A DNA stretch of 64,000 nucleotides from CAWBQO01 sp963790965 (lineage in GTDB: Bacteria; Bacteroidota; Rhodothermia; Rhodothermales; DASSAV01), in NCBI GenBank assembly GCA_963790965.1, contig CAWBQO010000003.1:372001-436000 (forward strand), read 5' to 3'. Below the pieces are notes generated by a model, which was not told the DNA's origin, made no database searches, and saw only the letters and a list, made by a program, of their open reading frames with translations. The position numbers and the translations under genes were made by a program. The number at the start of each line of letters is the position of its first letter. The stretch's first letter is position 1. Shown here piece after piece: positions 60,812-64,000 of this stretch.

Positions 60812-63447
60812 CGCGATGATGCTTGGTCTACAGCGTGAACTTCAACGTCTTCCCAGCCGACAACCATGGATTTGAGGTGGGCCGTTGGCGTGCGGCCGGT
60901 TGTGGTGAGGTAAACGTGCATGAGCAGGAACGCGCCCAGGAGCCATGCCACCATCGCATGGACGGGCGCAAGGAAGCCAAGCCCGCCGAGGTCGGCGGCG
61001 AGTGCGGGCCAGCGCTGCGCGCCCCAAATCAGAATGCCGGTCAGGATCTGCAACGGCAGCAGAATATTGAGGATGGCGAGGTAGGTAATCTGCTGTAGCG
61101 GGTTGAGCTTTTCCTCCGGGTTCTTCTCGAACGGATGCGGGGCACCGGTAAACATGCCTCGCATATAGAAGAGCGCCTGATCGATGGCTTTGCTAAAAAA
61201 GCCGCGCGGCTGGGGAAGATACTGCCGCACCTCACCGCTCGCGAAGTGGTAAAAGGCTGCTAATAAAGCATTTGCAACCAGAAGAAAGCCAAGTATGTTG
61301 TGAATCCACACGACGATACCGTAGCCTGCCCCGAGAATGATTACCGGCGTGTGTATGCCGAGGCCGGTGAAGAGCAGGGCGATGATCGTAAAGGCCTGTA
61401 CCCAGTGCCACAGGCGTTCGTAGAAGCCGTACATATAAACCGGGCGCGTCTGGGCGGCGTGATCCACGCGGTTTCGGCGGGCAGAGGCGACGCGCATTCC
61501 TCCGTGAACCGTGATGCCGAGCAGCACCAGGCCCATAGCGGCAAGCCCGAACCAGTCAACCCAGCGCACCCGATCATGCCCGAGCACGTAAAGCCCCGCT
61601 GCGCTCGTGGAAGGGGTGAAGAGTACCGTGCCGTCGACTCCGCGACTGATCTTACCTCCCGCTTGCAGTTCATCGTCTGAAAGGAACACGGGTTGAACAT
61701 CTGCAGGGAGATTGCGGGCGAGGGGAAGGGCCGAGGCCAGCTTTGAGTCCTTGCTGTGGCAGGTGCTGCACGTGCTCGTCACCCATTCGCCGTTCGTGAC
61801 GCCGTGGTGGATACCTACTGCTTGTACGGTGCTTCGGATGCGCGGCTCACGCGCGCCTGCCGCCGTAAGCCGGTTCTGCAGCGCTGCAATGGCCTCCGGC
61901 GTCCGGAGCGACGCTTCTTCGCCGCTGACAGTCCCATCGGCGTCGGTGTCGAGCGCTTGGACTACTGCAGGATGGTAGCGGCCGTTCTGCAGAAATGCAC
62001 TCTCGAGAACAGATCGACTGATTGGCGCCTCCGCATCGCTCTCTGCCCAGAAAGTGGACGTGATCAGGTTGTAGGGCGACAGCTTTGCGTTTCCACGCGC
62101 GTCGCGGCGGGCGAGTAGCACGGGTTCGTAGCCCGAGAAGAGGGTCGTCGTCGTATCGACCGGGCCGTCGACCCCGCGGTAGGAGACGTACGGTTCACCG
62201 GACGTCTGGAGCAGCGTCCAGTCGTACGACTGGGCAGCCGGCGCGTAGAGCTTCGGGATGTGGCAGGATTCGCAACTCACTGCCGCGAGATGCCGGCCTT
62301 TGTAAGGCAGCCAGTCGTGCGTGTCCTCTGCTCTGTGGCAGGTCTCACACCTCCGCATCTCGGCCGTCGCCCCCACGAGCGAGTCCACATTTGCCGCGCC
62401 TCCGCGCGCAAGCACATGGCTCGGCCGGAAGAGATACTCCGAAATGGCCTGGCGGCGTGGATCAAACCTCAAGTGTCTCGGCTGCGACTCGGATGACTCT
62501 TGATAGTAGATCGGGTTGTTGACCGAGTAGTGGCAGTCCACGCAGGAGACGGCCCGCTCGGCGTGAATGTCCCAGGAGCGGTTCAAACTGTCTTTTTCGA
62601 AGAGGTTGATGCCGGACTGGCTCATCCGCTGCGCCGCAAACACTTCACCGGAAAGCGCCGTGGTAGACTGAGCGTGCAGGTTGTCAAGCTCAAAGGGCGT
62701 ATTCAGGTCCTCGTGCACCGCTCCGTGGCAAGCGCCGCAGTTCGCGTTGTCGGGCTGCTGTAGGCGGAGGGTCTGCGGCTGCACTTCTCCTTCCGCGTTG
62801 AACCCGCTGTGATCCCACTCCCATCCGTTGCCGCTCCGCATGACAAGGCCGCTGCCCGCCAGCGTAGCCGTGGCGGACCACGCATAATCTCCTCGGCCGA
62901 TAGCTTCTTCGCGCGCCGTGAGGTTCGGGGTTGCCGTGTGGCAGAGGAAGCAGTTCATTTCCGAGACGCGGCCATCCAGCCACGCCCATTCATTCGGGAG
63001 GTTGGCGGCCGACCGGCTGCCGCCTCCGACATGCCGGACAGCCAGTGAACGACTCATCGCGTTCAAGCTGCTGTCGGTTGCCGCTCCAGACGAAAAGAAC
63101 GAGATCGCCCTGTCCAGGTCGCCCTTGCTGCCGCCCGAAACCGGGACCATTCCAGGTCCGGCGATCTCGGCGGGGGAGAGGCGGCTGTGGGCGCTGTGCT
63201 CCTGAATGTAAGCGGCGTCGTGGCACGAGCCGCACGTCTGCATGGTGGACACAGCCGCTCCCGAGGCGAGCACGTTGCGTCCCGCACTATCGAGAAGGGG
63301 AAAATTCGGGTGCATGGACGGCTCCGGGAGCGCCGTCTCAGGCTGAGCGACCTGCGCGACGACCATGCCCGCGACTAACAACGCCGGCAGAAGCAGGGCC
63401 CAGGGGCGGCGGGAAGCCCGCATGATTCTGAGAACAGATTGCTTCAT
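60808..63447 (-). CDS. Fused seven-haem cytochrome c, EF-hand and cytochrome b561-type protein
   Basis: 879 residues with an N-terminal signal/anchor (~15-32). Seven CxxCH haem sites are at Cys72, 166, 237, 302, 367, 392 and 560. A canonical calcium-loop DTDADGTVSGEE lies at 500-511. The C-terminal third has five membrane helices (~632-650, 682-705, 712-735, 785-808, 825-848) with histidines His681, His716, His830 and His844 placed as b-haem ligands of a cytochrome b561-type (Ni-hydrogenase-like) quinol domain. It probably passes electrons between the quinone pool and the Otr cytochrome of the upstream gene. It overlaps that gene and the next by four bases each. Confidence 0.85.
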   Translation of the reverse strand: MKQSVLRIMRASRRPWALLLPALLVAGMVVAQVAQPETALPEPSMHPNFPLLDSAGRNVLASGAAVSTMQTCGSCHDAAYIQEHSAHSRLSPAEIAGPGMVPVSGGSKGDLDRAISFFSSGAATDSSLNAMSRSLAVRHVGGGSRSAANLPNEWAWLDGRVSEMNCFLCHTATPNLTAREEAIGRGDYAWSATATLAGSGLVMRSGNGWEWDHSGFNAEGEVQPQTLRLQQPDNANCGACHGAVHEDLNTPFELDNLHAQSTTALSGEVFAAQRMSQSGINLFEKDSLNRSWDIHAERAVSCVDCHYSVNNPIYYQESSESQPRHLRFDPRRQAISEYLFRPSHVLARGGAANVDSLVGATAEMRRCETCHRAEDTHDWLPYKGRHLAAVSCESCHIPKLYAPAAQSYDWTLLQTSGEPYVSYRGVDGPVDTTTTLFSGYEPVLLARRDARGNAKLSPYNLITSTFWAESDAEAPISRSVLESAFLQNGRYHPAVVQALDTDADGTVSGEEASLRTPEAIAALQNRLTAAGAREPRIRSTVQAVGIHHGVTNGEWVTSTCSTCHSKDSKLASALPLARNLPADVQPVFLSDDELQAGGKISRGVDGTVLFTPSTSAAGLYVLGHDRVRWVDWFGLAAMGLVLLGITVHGGMRVASARRNRVDHAAQTRPVYMYGFYERLWHWVQAFTIIALLFTGLGIHTPVIILGAGYGIVVWIHNILGFLLVANALLAAFYHFASGEVRQYLPQPRGFFSKAIDQALFYMRGMFTGAPHPFEKNPEEKLNPLQQITYLAILNILLPLQILTGILIWGAQRWPALAADLGGLGFLAPVHAMVAWLLGAFLLMHVYLTTTGRTPTAHLKSMVVGWEDVEVHAVDQASSR

Positions 63448-64000
63448 TGATGACGATCTTCGGACTTCAAAAAGGTCAGGTTCACTTTTCGCCCGCCGCG
63501 CACCATGGGGTCACCGTCGTAGCCGAGCCGCGCCCAGTCGAAGCGGCCGTTCTCGCTATGGCAGTCGGTACACTGCAGCGCCTGGGTCGCAGGGGCGACC
63601 ATGTGGGTCGTGGGCCAGAACATGGCGGTCTCGGTAAAGCCGTAGCTCCCGCTGTAGGGCAGGTTCGCCGCCACCGCGCCAAGCCGCAAGGCCTGATCCC
63701 AGTTAAAGTCCGCCCAATACCCTCCCTCTCCGACGGTCTTCGGCTGGAGGAGATACTGGAAGTTGCGGTCATAAACCTGCTCGCCACGGTGAACCTTGAA
63801 GGGCCAGATCTTTGCTCCGGGGTCGTGTATGTCGCCGCGCGGCTTGTTCAAAATGGTCACGCCCGCCGAATCGATCTTGTCTCCCATGAGGTAGTGGTCA
63901 ACCGTTCCGTTGAACCAGTAGAACTCCGGCTTGAGCTGCTGGCGGTACACGAAGGCCCCTTTGATCTTCAAGTAGGTGTGCGTGTCCTCGGGCAGATCCT
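63444..64000 (-). CDS. otr: Octaheme tetrathionate-reductase-type cytochrome (C-terminal part, 5' end outside window)
   Basis: Open at the right window edge; 185 C-terminal codons visible. The C-terminal block SYGFTETAMFWPTTHMVAP, then CTDCHSENGRFDW with one haem site, and the preceding YLKIKGAFVYRQQLKPEFYWFNG match the octaheme tetrathionate reductase (Otr) family as I recall it. Those enzymes are soluble periplasmic eight-haem proteins that reduce tetrathionate and, in vitro, nitrite or hydroxylamine. The other seven haems must lie beyond 64000. The stop overlaps the start of the fused cytochrome gene. Confidence 0.8.
   Translation of the reverse strand, partial: DLPEDTHTYLKIKGAFVYRQQLKPEFYWFNGTVDHYLMGDKIDSAGVTILNKPRGDIHDPGAKIWPFKVHRGEQVYDRNFQYLLQPKTVGEGGYWADFNWDQALRLGAVAANLPYSGSYGFTETAMFWPTTHMVAPATQALQCTDCHSENGRFDWARLGYDGDPMVRGGRKVNLTFLKSEDRHQ

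Noticed and set aside
1..64000. CRISPR arrays, prophage genes, insertion-sequence transposases, rRNA genes
   Set aside because: None seen: no regularly spaced direct repeats, no transposase or integrase motifs, and no rRNA-like stretches.

Overview
This is a GC-rich bacterial chromosome segment that is almost entirely coding. It has no rRNA, phage, IS or CRISPR signature, and one tRNA gene. The gene content points to the Bacteroidota/Rhodothermota side of the tree, most likely a Rhodothermia-like organism. The reasons are an arginine cluster built on an acyl-ornithine carbamoyltransferase, a Bacteroidota-type LptD, a small membrane protein next to mutL that I recall from that phylum, DUF3467, and scarce Shine-Dalgarno sites. 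This placement is inferred from gene content, not from a marker-gene comparison.

Layout. 0-7.9 kb (minus strand): arginine biosynthesis in transcription order argG, DUF1611 P-loop protein, argC, argD, argF', argB and an M20 deacetylase cut by the window edge. It is preceded by a promoter, an arginine-rich leader ORF and an intrinsic terminator, which together look like an attenuator. argF' lies between two inverted copies of a roughly 110-bp repeat, and a third copy is at 43.9 kb. 7.9-12.7 kb: pgl and zwf (pentose phosphate entry), then a TonB-type receptor overlapping a small outer-membrane protein gene. 13-16.2 kb (plus): hemA, hemC, hemD. 16.2-20.2 kb (minus): a thioredoxin-reductase-like flavoprotein, DUF2630, a hypothetical protein, two tandem DUF192 lipoproteins and hemW. 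20.3-24.6 kb: a NurA and HAS-barrel DNA-end-processing pair, an outer-membrane protein, a glutaryl-CoA-type acyl-CoA dehydrogenase and a small membrane protein. 24.6-32 kb: ppdK, topA, rsgA and two small ORFs. 32.0-32.7 kb is a repeat-rich non-coding island.

32.8-45.9 kb: lon, a hybrid histidine kinase, cystathionine beta-synthase, DUF3467, an LptF/LptG permease, sucC, a frameshifted ABC ATPase gene, an HD phosphohydrolase, a NarL-type regulator and hpt. 46-56 kb: tilS, mutL, a small membrane protein, eno, a DivIC/FtsB protein, a ROK kinase and LptD. 56-58.7 kb: a PhoD-like phosphatase, msrA and tRNA-Leu(CAG).

58.9-64 kb (minus) holds the most unusual locus. It is a compact sulfur-redox operon: an octaheme tetrathionate-reductase-type cytochrome (3' part only), a fused seven-haem c / EF-hand / cytochrome b561 protein, and two YeeE/YedE-type membrane proteins. 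The last YeeE/YedE protein carries a rhodanese fold without the catalytic cysteine and ends in Gly-Gly-Cys-Gly, recalling the SoxY sulfur-carrier arm. I read it as a candidate module that imports a sulfur oxyanion and reduces or oxidises it through quinol-linked multihaem cytochromes.
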